From assembly GCF_003993795.1 (NCBI RefSeq), contig NZ_RWKV01000004.1:1-64000 (forward strand): a stretch of 64,000 bases of DNA, written 5' to 3'. Made by a program: the position numbers and the translations under genes. Every line of letters starts with the position of its first letter. Positions within the stretch are counted from its first letter, which is position 1. The DNA is from Aquabacter cavernae (lineage in GTDB: Bacteria > Pseudomonadota > Alphaproteobacteria > Rhizobiales > Xanthobacteraceae). Under the pieces are notes generated by a model. That model saw only the letters and a list, made by a program, of their open reading frames with translations. It was not told the origin of the DNA and made no database searches. Positions 27,885-37,160 of the stretch are shown here, in pieces.

Positions 27885-28967
27885 TCAGCGCAGCTTGAGG
27901 GTGGCGAGGCCGAGCAGCGCCAGCACCACGGCGACGATCCAGAAGCGGATCACCACCTGGCTCTCGGTCCAGCCCAATTGCTCGAAATGATGATGGATGG
28001 GCGCCATCTTGAAGACGCGCTTGCCGGTGAGGCGGAAGGAGATGACCTGCACGATCACCGACACCGCCTCCAGCACGAACAGGCCGCCGATCACCGCCAG
28101 CACGATCTCGTGCTTGATGGCCACCGCCATGGCGCCCAGCAGGCCGCCCAGCGCCAGGGAGCCGGTATCGCCCATGAAGATCTGGGCAGGCGGCGCGTTG
28201 AACCACAGGAAGCCCAGGCCCGCGCCGATGATGGCGCCGCACAGCACCGACAATTCGCCCGCGCCCGCCACATAATGGATCTGCAGATAGTCGGCGAACA
28301 CCACGTTGCCGGAGAGATAGGTGACCACGCCGAACGAGCCCGCCGCGATCATCACCGGCACGATGGCGAGGCCGTCCAGGCCGTCCGTCAGGTTCACCGC
28401 ATTGCCCGCCGCCACGATCACGAAGGCGCCGAACAGCACGAAGAACCAGCCGAGATCCAGCAGCAGGTCCTTGAAGAAGGGGAAGGCCACGGAGGAGGAC
28501 AGGCCCGCCTTGCCCACATGGATGAAGGCGATGACGGCAATACCGGCAATGAGGAACTCGATGGCGAGGCGCGCCTTGCCCGACAGGCCGTTATGGCTCT
28601 GCTTCGTCACCTTCAGATAGTCATCGTAGAAGCCGATGAGGCCGAAGCCCAGCGTGACGCCCAGCACCACCCACACATAGGGATTGGAGAGGTTCGCCCA
28701 GAGCAGCGCCGCCACCATGAGACCGGACAGGATCATGAGCCCGCCCATGGTGGGCGTGCCCTTCTTGGCCAGATGGCTCTGCGGCCCGTCGGCGCGGATC
28801 GGCTGGCCCTTGCCCTGCCGCACCCGGAGCGAGGAGATGATGCCGGGCCCGAACAGGAAGACGAACAGCAGCCCCGTGACCACCGCCCCGCCGGTGCGGA
28901 AGGTGATGTAGCGGAAGACGTTGAGGCCGGGGAACACGTCGTTGAGCTGCGAGAGCCACTGGAGCAT
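27885..28967 (-). CDS. mraY: Phospho-N-acetylmuramoyl-pentapeptide transferase MraY
   Basis: A 360-residue integral membrane enzyme with about ten helices. It makes lipid I by moving phospho-MurNAc-pentapeptide to undecaprenyl phosphate. Family signatures are visible: [13 protein letters not shown], the catalytic acidic stretch GFYDDYLKV and [10 protein letters not shown], and the C-terminal [15 protein letters not shown] histidine cluster. Length matches the family. It follows murF at 157 bases and precedes murD at 146 bases on the same strand. Confidence 0.96.
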   Translation of the reverse strand: MLQWLSQLNDVFPGLNVFRYITFRTGGAVVTGLLFVFLFGPGIISSLRVRQGKGQPIRADGPQSHLAKKGTPTMGGLMILSGLMVAALLWANLSNPYVWVVLGVTLGFGLIGFYDDYLKVTKQSHNGLSGKARLAIEFLIAGIAVIAFIHVGKAGLSSSVAFPFFKDLLLDLGWFFVLFGAFVIVAAGNAVNLTDGLDGLAIVPVMIAAGSFGVVTYLSGNVVFADYLQIHYVAGAGELSVLCGAIIGAGLGFLWFNAPPAQIFMGDTGSLALGGLLGAMAVAIKHEIVLAVIGGLFVLEAVSVIVQVISFRLTGKRVFKMAPIHHHFEQLGWTESQVVIRFWIVAVVLALLGLATLKLR

Positions 28968-29124
28968 CGGCTATCCTTCGCGCGCGGGCCGCGCCGTCCG
29001 GCAAACGCGCCGGGCGGCAGGTCGTGCTGCATTTACACCCTAAAGCCGGTCAGGAACCGGGTTCGCTAAAATCCCCGCGCCGGCTTGAGCAGAGGCCGAT
29101 GAGACAGTCCCACCACCTCCGGCC

Positions 29125-30555
29125 TCAGACCACGGCCTCCTCGACCGCGCGGAAACGGTCCGCCAGCGCCTTCACGAGCGGCCCCATGCGCGAGCCGTTC
29201 GACCCCTTCACCATCAGCGTGTCGCCGGGCCGCAGGGCCGAGGCGAGAATGGCGGTGAGCGTGTCGGATGCGGGCGCATACCCTCCCCGGCGGTCCGATG
29301 GCAAGGCCTGCCACAGGGAGCGCATGAGCGGACCGCAGCAGAAAACGAGATCGATGCCGCCCTCAGATACCGGCGCGGCAAGCTCGGCATGATGGGCCGG
29401 GCCGTCCGGCCCCAGTTCCAGCATGTCGCCGAGAACCGCGATGCGCCGCCCGCGCGGCCCCACCGGGGTGCGGCTCAGCACGTCCAGCGCCGCCCGCATG
29501 GAGGCGGGATTGGCATTGTAGCTCTCGTCCAGCAGCGTCGCGGTCCCGCCCGGCAGCGCAAGGCGCACGGGAACCCCGCGCCCCGGCGGCGGCTTGAGGC
29601 GGGCAAGGGCGAGGCCCGCCAAGGCGAGGTCCGCGCCGAGCAGATGGGCCGCGGCCAGCACCGCAAGGATATTCTGCACGATGTGCCGGCCGGGCATGCC
29701 CACCTTCAGCGTCACCCGCGTGCCCAGCACGTCCGCCACCAAGGTGGAGCAGTCGGACTTCAGGCACAGGTCCACGAGGCGGCTGTCTGCGGACGCATCG
29801 GCACCGAACGTCACCACCCGCGCGCCACGGGCGCGGGCGGCGGCTTCGAGGCGGCCGAATTGCGGATTGTCGCAATTGAGCACCGCCACGCCGCCGGGCT
29901 CCAGGCCCGCGAAGATTTCCGCCTTGGCGTCCGCGATGGCCTCGATGCCGGAGAACTGGGCCATATGAACCGGCTCCACCGTGGTGACGATGGCCACATG
30001 GGGCCGCACCATCTGCACCAGGGGCGTGATCTCGCCGGGATGGTTCATGCCGATCTCGAACACGCCGAAGCGCGCCTCGCGCGGCAGGCGGGCGAGCGAG
30101 AGCGGCACGCCCCAATGATTGTTGTAGGACGCGGCGGAGGCATGGGTGAGCCCGTCCGCCGACAGAGCGAGGCGCAGCGCCTCCTTGGTGGTGGTCTTGC
30201 CCACCGAGCCGGTCACCGCCGCGATGCGGGCCTGCGAGCGCGCACGCGCGGCGCGGCCGGTGGCCTCCAGCGCGTGGAGGACATCATCCACCACGAGGAG
30301 GGGCGCATCCGGAGCGAACCCATCCGCCCGCTCCCGCGCCACCACGGCCAGGGCCGCCCCGTTGTCCAGGGCGGCGGAGACATACGCATGGCCGTCGGAA
30401 TTCTCACCCGTAATGGCGAAGAAGGCATCGCCCGGCGCGAGGGTCCGTGTGTCGATGGAAACACCCGTCACCGTGCGCGGAAGGCCGCGCACCTCCCCCG
30501 CCGTAGCCGCCGCCAGTTCGTCGAGCCCGTAGAGAGGTGTCATGTTGGTCATCAT
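29125..30555 (-). CDS. murF: UDP-N-acetylmuramoyl-tripeptide--D-alanyl-D-alanine ligase MurF
   Basis: A 476-residue Mur ligase whose ATG overlaps the murE stop by 4 bases. It shows the ATP loop AVTGSVGKTTTKEALRLAL, the metal site ASYNNHWGVPLSLARLP, IGMNHPGEITPL and the C-terminal LLDESYNANPASMRAAL followed by VLGDMLELGPDG. It adds D-Ala-D-Ala to complete the peptidoglycan precursor pentapeptide. Length and order are standard. Confidence 0.95.
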   Translation of the reverse strand: MMTNMTPLYGLDELAAATAGEVRGLPRTVTGVSIDTRTLAPGDAFFAITGENSDGHAYVSAALDNGAALAVVARERADGFAPDAPLLVVDDVLHALEATGRAARARSQARIAAVTGSVGKTTTKEALRLALSADGLTHASAASYNNHWGVPLSLARLPREARFGVFEIGMNHPGEITPLVQMVRPHVAIVTTVEPVHMAQFSGIEAIADAKAEIFAGLEPGGVAVLNCDNPQFGRLEAAARARGARVVTFGADASADSRLVDLCLKSDCSTLVADVLGTRVTLKVGMPGRHIVQNILAVLAAAHLLGADLALAGLALARLKPPPGRGVPVRLALPGGTATLLDESYNANPASMRAALDVLSRTPVGPRGRRIAVLGDMLELGPDGPAHHAELAAPVSEGGIDLVFCCGPLMRSLWQALPSDRRGGYAPASDTLTAILASALRPGDTLMVKGSNGSRMGPLVKALADRFRAVEEAVV

Positions 30556-31997
30556 GAGCCTTGTCTCCCCATGGCGGCGAGAATCGCCGCAGCGTCCGAG
30601 AAGGGAAGCGTCCGGTCGCCGATGATTTGGCCGGTTTCGTGACCTTTGCCGGCAACAACCAGCGCGTCCCCAGGTTGCAACATGGCGACCGCCGCGTCGA
30701 TGGCTTCCGCGCGATCGCCGATTTCCCGCGCGCCGGGGGCGGCGGCGAGGATTTCGGCGCGGATCGCCGCAGGGGCCTCGGAACGCGGATTGTCGTCGGT
30801 GACGATGACCATATCCGCGCCGGCTGCCGCGATGGCGCCCATGAGCGGCCGCTTGCCCCGGTCGCGGTCACCGCCGCAGCCGAACACCACCATGAGCCGC
30901 CCCGGCACCGCCGGGCGCAAGGTGTCGAGCACCGCCTGAAGCGCCTCGGGCTTATGGGCATAGTCCACGAAAACGAGGCGGCCGGGGTCCGACCCCACCC
31001 GCTCCATGCGGCCGGGCACGCCGGGCAGGGTCGCCATGGCAGTGAGCGCCGCGTCCCGGTCCTCGCCGCAGGCTATCGCAAGGCCCGCCGCCAGCAGCGC
31101 ATTGTCCGCCTGGAAGGCGCCCACCAGGGGCACGCGGATTTCGCGGCCATCCGCGAGGCGCACCATTTGTTCCGCGCCCTCCGCCCGCACGCCCGCCACA
31201 TCGATGTCGCCGCCCGGCCCGATGGCCAGGACCGGCAGGCCACGGGTGCGGGCATAGGCCAGCGTCGTGGCGCCATAAGGCGCGGTGGTGAGCGCCACGG
31301 CGGGCGCGCCCTCCGGCAGAAGCTCGGTGAACAGGCGCAGCTTGGCCCGGTAATAGGCGTCCACGCTGGGATGATAATCGAGATGGTCGCGGCCGAGATT
31401 GGTGAAGCCGCCCGCTGCAAGCCGCACCCCATCCAGGCGGAACTGGTCCAGCCCGTGGGACGAGGCTTCCAGCGCCATGTGGGTGACGCCCTCCCCCGCC
31501 AGCCGGTCCAGAGTGGCGTGCAGGTCCACCGGGTCCGGCGAGGTGAGGCCGCCATAGGCCGCCTCGCCCGGCGCCACGAGGCCCAGCGTGCCGAGATACG
31601 CGGCCTTGTGGCCGAGCTGCTCCAGGATGTGCCGCAGGAAGAAGGCGACCGAGGTCTTGCCCGCCGTGCCGGTCACCGCCGCCACCTTGGCCGGCTGGCG
31701 CGGAGACAGCCGCGCCGCCGCCAGCGCCAGGGACCGGCGGATGTTCAGCGCGAAGGCCACGGGCACCGGAACCTCCGGCATCTCGCCCATGGGTTCCATG
31801 AGGATGGCCGCCGCCCCCTGCGCCACCGCCTGGGGAATGAAGCGCGCGCCGTCCGCCTTGGTGCCGGGAATGGCCACGAACAGCACGCCCGGCGCCACCT
31901 TGCGGCTGTCGGCGGTGATCCCGGTGACCAGCGTGGCGCCCTCCCCCGTCAGGAGGCGGGCATGGCCGGAAAGAAGATCACCGAGCGGAATGGTCAT
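30552..31997 (-). CDS. murE: UDP-MurNAc-L-alanyl-D-glutamate--2,6-diaminopimelate ligase MurE
   Basis: A 481-residue Mur ligase. Motifs include DSRKVAPGVLFVAIPG, the ATP loop AVTGTAGKTSVAFFL, the substrate loop ASSHGLDQFRLDGV and FTNLGRDHLDYH. The C-terminal DDNPRSE is the signature for meso-diaminopimelate rather than lysine. It is coupled to murF by a 4-base overlap and lies 8 bases after ftsI. The Dap specificity agrees with a Gram-negative cell wall and with the dapC-like gene nearby. Confidence 0.95.
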   Translation of the reverse strand: MTIPLGDLLSGHARLLTGEGATLVTGITADSRKVAPGVLFVAIPGTKADGARFIPQAVAQGAAAILMEPMGEMPEVPVPVAFALNIRRSLALAAARLSPRQPAKVAAVTGTAGKTSVAFFLRHILEQLGHKAAYLGTLGLVAPGEAAYGGLTSPDPVDLHATLDRLAGEGVTHMALEASSHGLDQFRLDGVRLAAGGFTNLGRDHLDYHPSVDAYYRAKLRLFTELLPEGAPAVALTTAPYGATTLAYARTRGLPVLAIGPGGDIDVAGVRAEGAEQMVRLADGREIRVPLVGAFQADNALLAAGLAIACGEDRDAALTAMATLPGVPGRMERVGSDPGRLVFVDYAHKPEALQAVLDTLRPAVPGRLMVVFGCGGDRDRGKRPLMGAIAAAGADMVIVTDDNPRSEAPAAIRAEILAAAPGAREIGDRAEAIDAAVAMLQPGDALVVAGKGHETGQIIGDRTLPFSDAAAILAAMGRQGS

Positions 31998-32005
31998 CGC
32001 TTGGC

Positions 32006-33994
32006 CTACCGGGCCGCGAGCTTGTCGCCCAGGCCCGCCCCGCGCAGCATCTGGTCCGCGGTGGGCAGGGTCTGGCGCGGCATCACGCCGAGCATGGGCG
32101 CGACGCGCTCCACGATCTTGGCGGCGGTGGGCGCGGCATTCCAGCCGGAGGTGGCATAGCCATGGGTCTCGGGCAGAGGCTGCGGCTCGTCCAGCATCAC
32201 CAGGACCAGATATTGCGGCTTGTCCATGGGGAAGACGGCCGTGAAGGAGGTGAGCAGCTTGTTCTTGGCATAGCGCCCGTTCACCACCTTCTCGGCGGTG
32301 CCGGTCTTGCCGCCCACGAGGTAGCCCGGAACTTCGGCCTTGCGCGCGCTGCCCGCTTCCGCGTTCAGGCGGAACAGATAGCGCATCTTGTCGGAGGTCT
32401 CGGGCTTCAGCACCTGCTTGGCCAGCACATCCGCCTCGGCCGGCGTGCGCTTCAGGAAGGTGGGCGGAATGAGCTTGCCGCCATTCACCAGGGCATTCAC
32501 CGCCATCACCGCCTGGAGCGGGGCGACGGACAGGCCGTGGCCGAAGGCGATGGTGGCCGAGTTCAGCTCGCCCCAGCGCTTGGGCACGATGGGCTCGGAG
32601 CTTTCCGGCAGTTCGGTGCGCAGCCGGTCCAGCTGGCCCATCTTGCGCAGGAACGTCTTGTGCGCCTCCACCCCCAGCGACAGCACCATCTTGGCGGTGC
32701 CGATATTGGAGGAGACGAGGAAGATTTCCGGCACCGTGAGGACGCGGTTCTCCGCGTGATAGTCGTGGATGGCGAACCGGCCGAACGACAAGGCGCCGCG
32801 CGCGTCGAACGACGAATTGAGGCCGATCTTGCCCGAATCCAGCGCCATGGCGAAGGACAGGGCCTTGAAGGTGGAGCCCATCTCGAAGACGCCCGTGGTC
32901 AGGCGGTTGAGATAGGCGTCGTCCTTCGGGTTTCCGCCCACATTGGGGTCGAAGTCCGGCAGGGAGACCAGCGAGATGATCTCGCCGGTGCGCACATCCG
33001 CCACCACGCCCATGGCGGCCTTGGCCTTGAACTTCTCCCGCGCCTTGGCCAGCTCGTCGCGCACCGCATTCTGCACGCGCACGTCCATGGCGAGCTGCAG
33101 CGGCTCCTGCTGCCGGTCGGTGGTCAGGCCCGCCAGATGCAGCTCGGCAAGGCCCGAGCCGTCGATATATTTCTCGATGCCCGCAATGCCCTGATTGTCC
33201 ACGTTCACCGCGCCGAGGACGTGGGAGAGGGTGGGACCATCGGGATAGACGCGCCGGTTCTCGCGCACGAAGCCGATGCCGGGCAGGCCGAGCCGGTAGA
33301 TGGCGCGCTGCTGGGCGGGCGTGATCTCGCGCTTCAGCCAGGCGAAGCCCTTGCCGGAATTCAGGCGCGTGCGCGCCTCCGCCACGTCGAGGTCGGGCAG
33401 AACCTTCAGCAGGCCCTCCAGCGCCTCGTCGGGATCGATGAGGCGACGCGGCTCGGCGAACAAAGAGGGCGACTTCACGTCGATGGCCACCGTGTCGCCG
33501 TTCCGGTCCACGATGTCCGGCCGGGCCGAGGAGATGGCCGAGCCGCCGGCCCGCTCCCCATTGGGGTCCGCGAACGTGGCGAGCAGCGCGAGGCGGCCGC
33601 CGATGGCGATGAAGATGAGGCTGAAGGCCAGCACGATCAGCTTCAGGCGTGCCCGCGTGACGGTCTCCGGGTCCGCCCGGTCCAGCCCGAACAGCGCCCG
33701 CACGAGGCCGCGCGCGAAGGCGAACGCGAAGCGCACCAGCCCCACCGCCAGGCGGATCACGCCCATGATGAGGCCGTAAATGATCCGCGCCACCCGGTGG
33801 GTGAGGCCCAGATAGACCTCCACGATGGCGCTGATCACCGCCATGACGAGGCGACCGACCAGGCGGCCCACAAAGCCCGCCGCCACGGCGACGAACCGGG
33901 GCACCGGGATGCGCGGCAGACGCGACGTGTCGATCTTCGGCAGGGAGAGGGTCTGCAGGGACAGACGCGGCAGGTTGAATGAGGGCAGGTTCAT
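32006..33994 (-). CDS. ftsI: Peptidoglycan transpeptidase FtsI (PBP3) with a long N-terminal extension
   Basis: A 662-residue class B penicillin-binding protein. The transpeptidase motifs are SxxK in GSTFKALSF, SxN in SSNIGTAK and KTG in GGKTGTAEK. A single membrane anchor (LKLIVLAFSLIFIAIGGRLALL) lies at about residues 118-140. Before it are some 115 residues that begin with leucine-proline repeats (SFNLPRLSLQTLSLPKI) and continue with amphipathic, valine- and alanine-rich stretches, whereas most FtsI have about 20-40 residues there. I start at the ATG at 33994, 10 bases after the ftsL stop. It cross-links septal peptidoglycan with FtsW. Confidence 0.94.
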   Translation of the reverse strand: MNLPSFNLPRLSLQTLSLPKIDTSRLPRIPVPRFVAVAAGFVGRLVGRLVMAVISAIVEVYLGLTHRVARIIYGLIMGVIRLAVGLVRFAFAFARGLVRALFGLDRADPETVTRARLKLIVLAFSLIFIAIGGRLALLATFADPNGERAGGSAISSARPDIVDRNGDTVAIDVKSPSLFAEPRRLIDPDEALEGLLKVLPDLDVAEARTRLNSGKGFAWLKREITPAQQRAIYRLGLPGIGFVRENRRVYPDGPTLSHVLGAVNVDNQGIAGIEKYIDGSGLAELHLAGLTTDRQQEPLQLAMDVRVQNAVRDELAKAREKFKAKAAMGVVADVRTGEIISLVSLPDFDPNVGGNPKDDAYLNRLTTGVFEMGSTFKALSFAMALDSGKIGLNSSFDARGALSFGRFAIHDYHAENRVLTVPEIFLVSSNIGTAKMVLSLGVEAHKTFLRKMGQLDRLRTELPESSEPIVPKRWGELNSATIAFGHGLSVAPLQAVMAVNALVNGGKLIPPTFLKRTPAEADVLAKQVLKPETSDKMRYLFRLNAEAGSARKAEVPGYLVGGKTGTAEKVVNGRYAKNKLLTSFTAVFPMDKPQYLVLVMLDEPQPLPETHGYATSGWNAAPTAAKIVERVAPMLGVMPRQTLPTADQMLRGAGLGDKLAAR

Positions 33995-34004
33995 CGGATG
34001 CTCC

Positions 34005-34691
34005 TCAACGCCCGCTGGAGGGAACGACAGGACCGAAGAAGCTGCCGATGCCGCGCACCAGCCCTTCCACGGGATTGGCCGCCGGAGGCGGAGGCGCGGC
34101 GACGGACGGCGGTTCGGACGGCGCCGTTCCCGGCTGGACGACAGGGCGCGCCGCGGCCACCGGCCGTGCGGCGGCCGGTGCGGCAACGGACGGCGCGGGC
34201 GCCGGCTTCGGCGCGGAAACCGGCGCGGAAGCGGGACGCAGAGCGGAGGTGGCGGGCAGCACCGCCGCGCCGCCATTGCCGCCGCCCGCCGAGGGGCCGG
34301 GGCCGGCGGCGGAAGCGGGGGTGGGCGCCCGGTCGGGCTTGCCGATGGAGGAGGTGATGAGCGGCGTGTCGGTCAGCGCCTCAATCATCCCGCCGATGCC
34401 GTCGCTGCCCCCCGCGGACTTCGCCGGAAGGTCATCGAGGGTGGACATGGAATCCACCGCCAGCACCTGCATGTCCAGATGGCGCTGCACGAGGCCCTGC
34501 ACGTAAAGCGGCGAGGTGCGGCGCGCCCATTCCGCGCGCAGCACGGCGATGGCGTCGCGCTCGGCGCGGATTGCCTGGCGCATATGGGCAAGGCGCTCGG
34601 CGTCAGCCGTGGAGGCGTATTTCACCTGATAGACCACGGCGGCGGTCACGAGCAGCGCCACGACCATCACAAGGTTGGCGATGCGAAACAT
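34005..34691 (-). CDS. ftsL: Cell division protein FtsL with a Pro/Ala-rich tail
   Basis: A 228-residue protein. The membrane segment at residues 5-22 (ANLVMVVALLVTAAVVYQVKY) and the following heptad-like helix (RQAIRAERDAIAVLRAEWARRTSPLYVQGLVQRHL) match FtsL, which pairs with FtsB in the divisome. The family core is about 100 residues. Here it is followed by a 110-residue Ala/Pro low-complexity tail, predicted to be disordered periplasmic sequence. Position between rsmH (7-base gap) and ftsI (10-base gap) supports the call. Confidence 0.88.
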   Translation of the reverse strand: MFRIANLVMVVALLVTAAVVYQVKYASTADAERLAHMRQAIRAERDAIAVLRAEWARRTSPLYVQGLVQRHLDMQVLAVDSMSTLDDLPAKSAGGSDGIGGMIEALTDTPLITSSIGKPDRAPTPASAAGPGPSAGGGNGGAAVLPATSALRPASAPVSAPKPAPAPSVAAPAAARPVAAARPVVQPGTAPSEPPSVAAPPPPAANPVEGLVRGIGSFFGPVVPSSGR

Positions 34692-34697
34692 TCAGCT

Positions 34698-35729
34698 TCA
34701 TCTCCGCCCGCGGCGTTGCATCGGTTTCGGGCGCAGGCCCAGCAGGTCACCCTCCCCGTGCGCCACCGCCTCGGTCCGTTCCGCCGCCCTCAGCTTGGCC
34801 GAGCGGGCACGGGGATTGGCTGCGGTTTCCTCGGATCCGGACTCCACCGCCCCCTTGGCAAGAAGACGGAAAGACGGCACCGGACCTTCGGCTTGCGGCA
34901 GATGGCGCGACGCGGAAGGCGCCTTGCTTCGGTTTGCCAGAAAAGTCTTAACGATCCGGTCTTCCAGCGAATGGAAGGTGACCACCACCAGCCGCCCGCC
35001 GGGCTTCAAGGCCCGCTCCGCGGCGGCGAGCGCGGTCACGAGTTCGTCAAGCTCGCCGTTCACGGCGATGCGCAGGCCCTGGAAGGTGCGGGTGGCGGGA
35101 TGGATCTCGCCGGGCTTCGCGCGGATCACCCGCGAGACGATGTCCGCGAGCTGCCCGGTGCGGGTGATGGGGGCCTCGGCCCGGGCGCGCACGATGGCGC
35201 GGGCGATGGGGCGCGACATGCGCTCCTCACCCAAAGTGAAGAGGATATGGGCGAGTTCGGCTTCCTCCAGCTCCGCCACGAGGTCGGCGGCGCTCGGGCC
35301 GTCATCGCCCATGCGCATGTCGAGCGGGCCGTCGCGGCGGAAGGAAAAGCCGCGCTCGGCTTCGTCCAACTGCATGGACGAGACGCCGATATCCAGCACC
35401 ACGCCGTCCAGCGGCGTGAAGCCTTCCGTTTCGGCGAGGGTATCGAGGTCCGAGAAGCGGCCCTGGACCAGCCGCAGCCGCCCGCTCGCTTCCGCGACCA
35501 GCGGCGCGCCGCCGGCAATGGCGGTGGGATCGCGGTCGATGGCCATGAGGCGGCAGTCCGCCGCCTCCAGGATCGCCCGGCTGTAGCCTCCCGCGCCGAA
35601 GGTGCCGTCCACATAGGAACCGGCATCCTTCGGCGCGAGGTGCGCGAGAACTTCAGCCAGCATGACGGGAAGGTGACGGGCCGGTCCGCCTGCGGCGTCG
35701 GTGGGCCCGACCCCGCGGCCCGATTTCAT
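34698..35729 (-). CDS. rsmH: 16S rRNA (cytosine-1402-N4)-methyltransferase RsmH
   Basis: A 343-residue SAM-dependent enzyme. It starts with [36 protein letters not shown] (SAM-binding motif I) and has the family blocks [34 protein letters not shown] and [14 protein letters not shown]. It methylates 16S rRNA in the ribosomal P site. Its ATG overlaps the mraZ stop by 4 bases (ATGA). A longer reading frame to 36329 is an artefact of the mraZ region. Confidence 0.95.
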   Translation of the reverse strand: MKSGRGVGPTDAAGGPARHLPVMLAEVLAHLAPKDAGSYVDGTFGAGGYSRAILEAADCRLMAIDRDPTAIAGGAPLVAEASGRLRLVQGRFSDLDTLAETEGFTPLDGVVLDIGVSSMQLDEAERGFSFRRDGPLDMRMGDDGPSAADLVAELEEAELAHILFTLGEERMSRPIARAIVRARAEAPITRTGQLADIVSRVIRAKPGEIHPATRTFQGLRIAVNGELDELVTALAAAERALKPGGRLVVVTFHSLEDRIVKTFLANRSKAPSASRHLPQAEGPVPSFRLLAKGAVESGSEETAANPRARSAKLRAAERTEAVAHGEGDLLGLRPKPMQRRGRR

Positions 35730-36196
35730 CCCTTGCTGCCTCCATTCTCCGCGTTGGAGCCGAGCGAGCGCCTCAGCAAACGCACCTTGTCCTTGGCCTC
35801 GGCAAGGTGCGCGCGCAGGCGCTCGGGCTCCCAGATCCTGAACTTGTGACCAAGCCCCACGAAGGACACCGTGTCCGTGATGGCGGCATGGTCCTTGAGC
35901 GTCTCGCTCAGCACCACCCGGCCTTCCGGATCGACCCGCAAGGTCTCGCTGGTGCCGTAGAGGGCCGCCGAAAGCTCCTCGCGTGCTTCCGAATAGGGCG
36001 GAAAGCGCGTGATGAGCGTGTCGATCTCCTCCAGAAGCCGCGTGCCGCCCGCATCGAGGGCCGGCTCCGCAAGGCTCGGATGGCAATAGAGCGTGTCCGC
36101 GCCCTCCCGTCCCAGCACCGCGCGATAGGGCGCCGGGATGGAGACCCGGCCCTTCGCGTCGAGACGCATGGTGTAGGTGGACACGAAGCGATCCAT
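35726..36196 (-). CDS. mraZ: Transcriptional regulator MraZ
   Basis: A 156-residue protein with two AbrB-like MraZ domains. Each contains the DxxGR pattern: [16 protein letters not shown] in the first half and [14 protein letters not shown] in the second. It is the usual first gene and autorepressor of the dcw cluster. An array of four TGGGN repeats lies upstream. I start at the ATG at 36196 ([12 protein letters not shown]), the conserved start. Its stop overlaps the rsmH start. Confidence 0.94.
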   Translation of the reverse strand: MDRFVSTYTMRLDAKGRVSIPAPYRAVLGREGADTLYCHPSLAEPALDAGGTRLLEEIDTLITRFPPYSEAREELSAALYGTSETLRVDPEGRVVLSETLKDHAAITDTVSFVGLGHKFRIWEPERLRAHLAEAKDKVRLLRRSLGSNAENGGSKG

Positions 36197-36308
36197 GACG
36201 CCCGCGCTGCCCCTCTGTCCCGAACCGCCGATACCGAAAACGCACCCCGTCCGCGCCGGCAAAGCCGGGCTGCGCCGAACACGCCGCCGGAGCGGACATC
36301 GGATCGCG

Positions 36309-36343
36309 TGGGTGAATTTGGGTTAACATGGGATAATATGGGC
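36309..36343 (+). promoter_or_regulatory. MraZ-binding array: four TGGGN repeats at 10-base period
   Basis: Four copies of TGGGN (T, T, A, C as fifth base) begin at 36309, 36319, 36329 and 36339 with 5-base spacers. This is exactly the pattern reported for MraZ binding in other bacteria. The array lies 113-147 bases upstream of the mraZ ATG, and the TGGGN copies read on the + strand while mraZ is on the - strand. A TTGACG hexamer on the - strand at 36344-36349 abuts the array and could be the -35 box of the cluster promoter. Confidence 0.75.
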
Positions 36344-36445
36344 CGTCAATGAATCGCCATGGGATGGGACCGTCATTTACCGGCGGTATACCTTAAGGAA
36401 GCGTTGAGCTTGGCGGGGTGGCGGTGCCGGAGGGACGGGGACGGG

Positions 36446-37159
36446 ATGAGCCCAATCGGATTGATCGGCGGGGCGGGCATGGGGCTCGTCCTGGGCGGCC
36501 CGCTGGGCGCGCTTCTGGGGGCCTTGGCGGGTCATGTGCTCGACCGGCTCCTGGCGCCGGCCCCGCGACCGGCCGCCTTCTCCATCGCGCTCATCGCCCT
36601 CTCCGCCAAGATGGCGAAGGCCGACGGCGTGGTGGTGCCGCTGGAAGTGAAGGCGTTCCGCGAGGTGTTCGACATTCCGCCGGAGGAGCTTTCGGGCGTG
36701 GCGCGGGTCTATGATCTCGCCAAGCAGGACACGGCGGGCTTCGAGGCCTATGCCCGGCAGATCGGCACCCTGTTCGCCGACGAGCCGGAAACCCGCGAGG
36801 ACCTGCTGGACGCCTTGTTCCATGTGGCGAAGGCCGACCATGCCCTCCACGAGGACGAGATCGTCTTCCTGAAGGAGGTGGCGCGCCTGCTGGGCTTCAC
36901 CGGCACCGCCTATGAGCGCATCGAGGCGCGCCATGTGCGCCGCCCGGGCGATCCCTATGCGGTGCTGGACCTGGGGCCGGACGCGAGCGATGGAGAGATC
37001 AAGGCCCGCTGGCGCACCTTGGTGGGCGAGCACCATCCCGACCGGCTGGTGGCGCGCGGCCTGCCGCCCGCGGCCATCAAGCTGGCCAATGACCGGGTGG
37101 CGGCGGTGAATGCCGCCTATAAGGCCATCACCACCACACGCGCACGGCACGAGGACTGA
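36446..37159 (+). CDS. DjlA-like membrane co-chaperone (TerB plus DnaJ)
   Basis: A 237-residue protein. A short hydrophobic glycine-rich N-terminus (GLIGGAGMGLVLGGPLGALLGALAGH) may insert in the membrane. A TerB-like helical domain follows (SIALIALSAKMAKADGVVVPLE ... LFHVAKADHALHEDEIVFLKEVARLLGF). Last comes a C-terminal J-domain (DPYAVLDLGPDASDGEIKARWR, with the HPD at GEHHPDRLVARG). That is the DjlA layout, which recruits DnaK. It is divergent from mraZ and one base before the amidase start (37157-37159 stop, next ATG 37161). The start could also be upstream at 36359. Confidence 0.85.
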   Translation: MSPIGLIGGAGMGLVLGGPLGALLGALAGHVLDRLLAPAPRPAAFSIALIALSAKMAKADGVVVPLEVKAFREVFDIPPEELSGVARVYDLAKQDTAGFEAYARQIGTLFADEPETREDLLDALFHVAKADHALHEDEIVFLKEVARLLGFTGTAYERIEARHVRRPGDPYAVLDLGPDASDGEIKARWRTLVGEHHPDRLVARGLPPAAIKLANDRVAAVNAAYKAITTTRARHED

Positions 37160-37160
37160 C

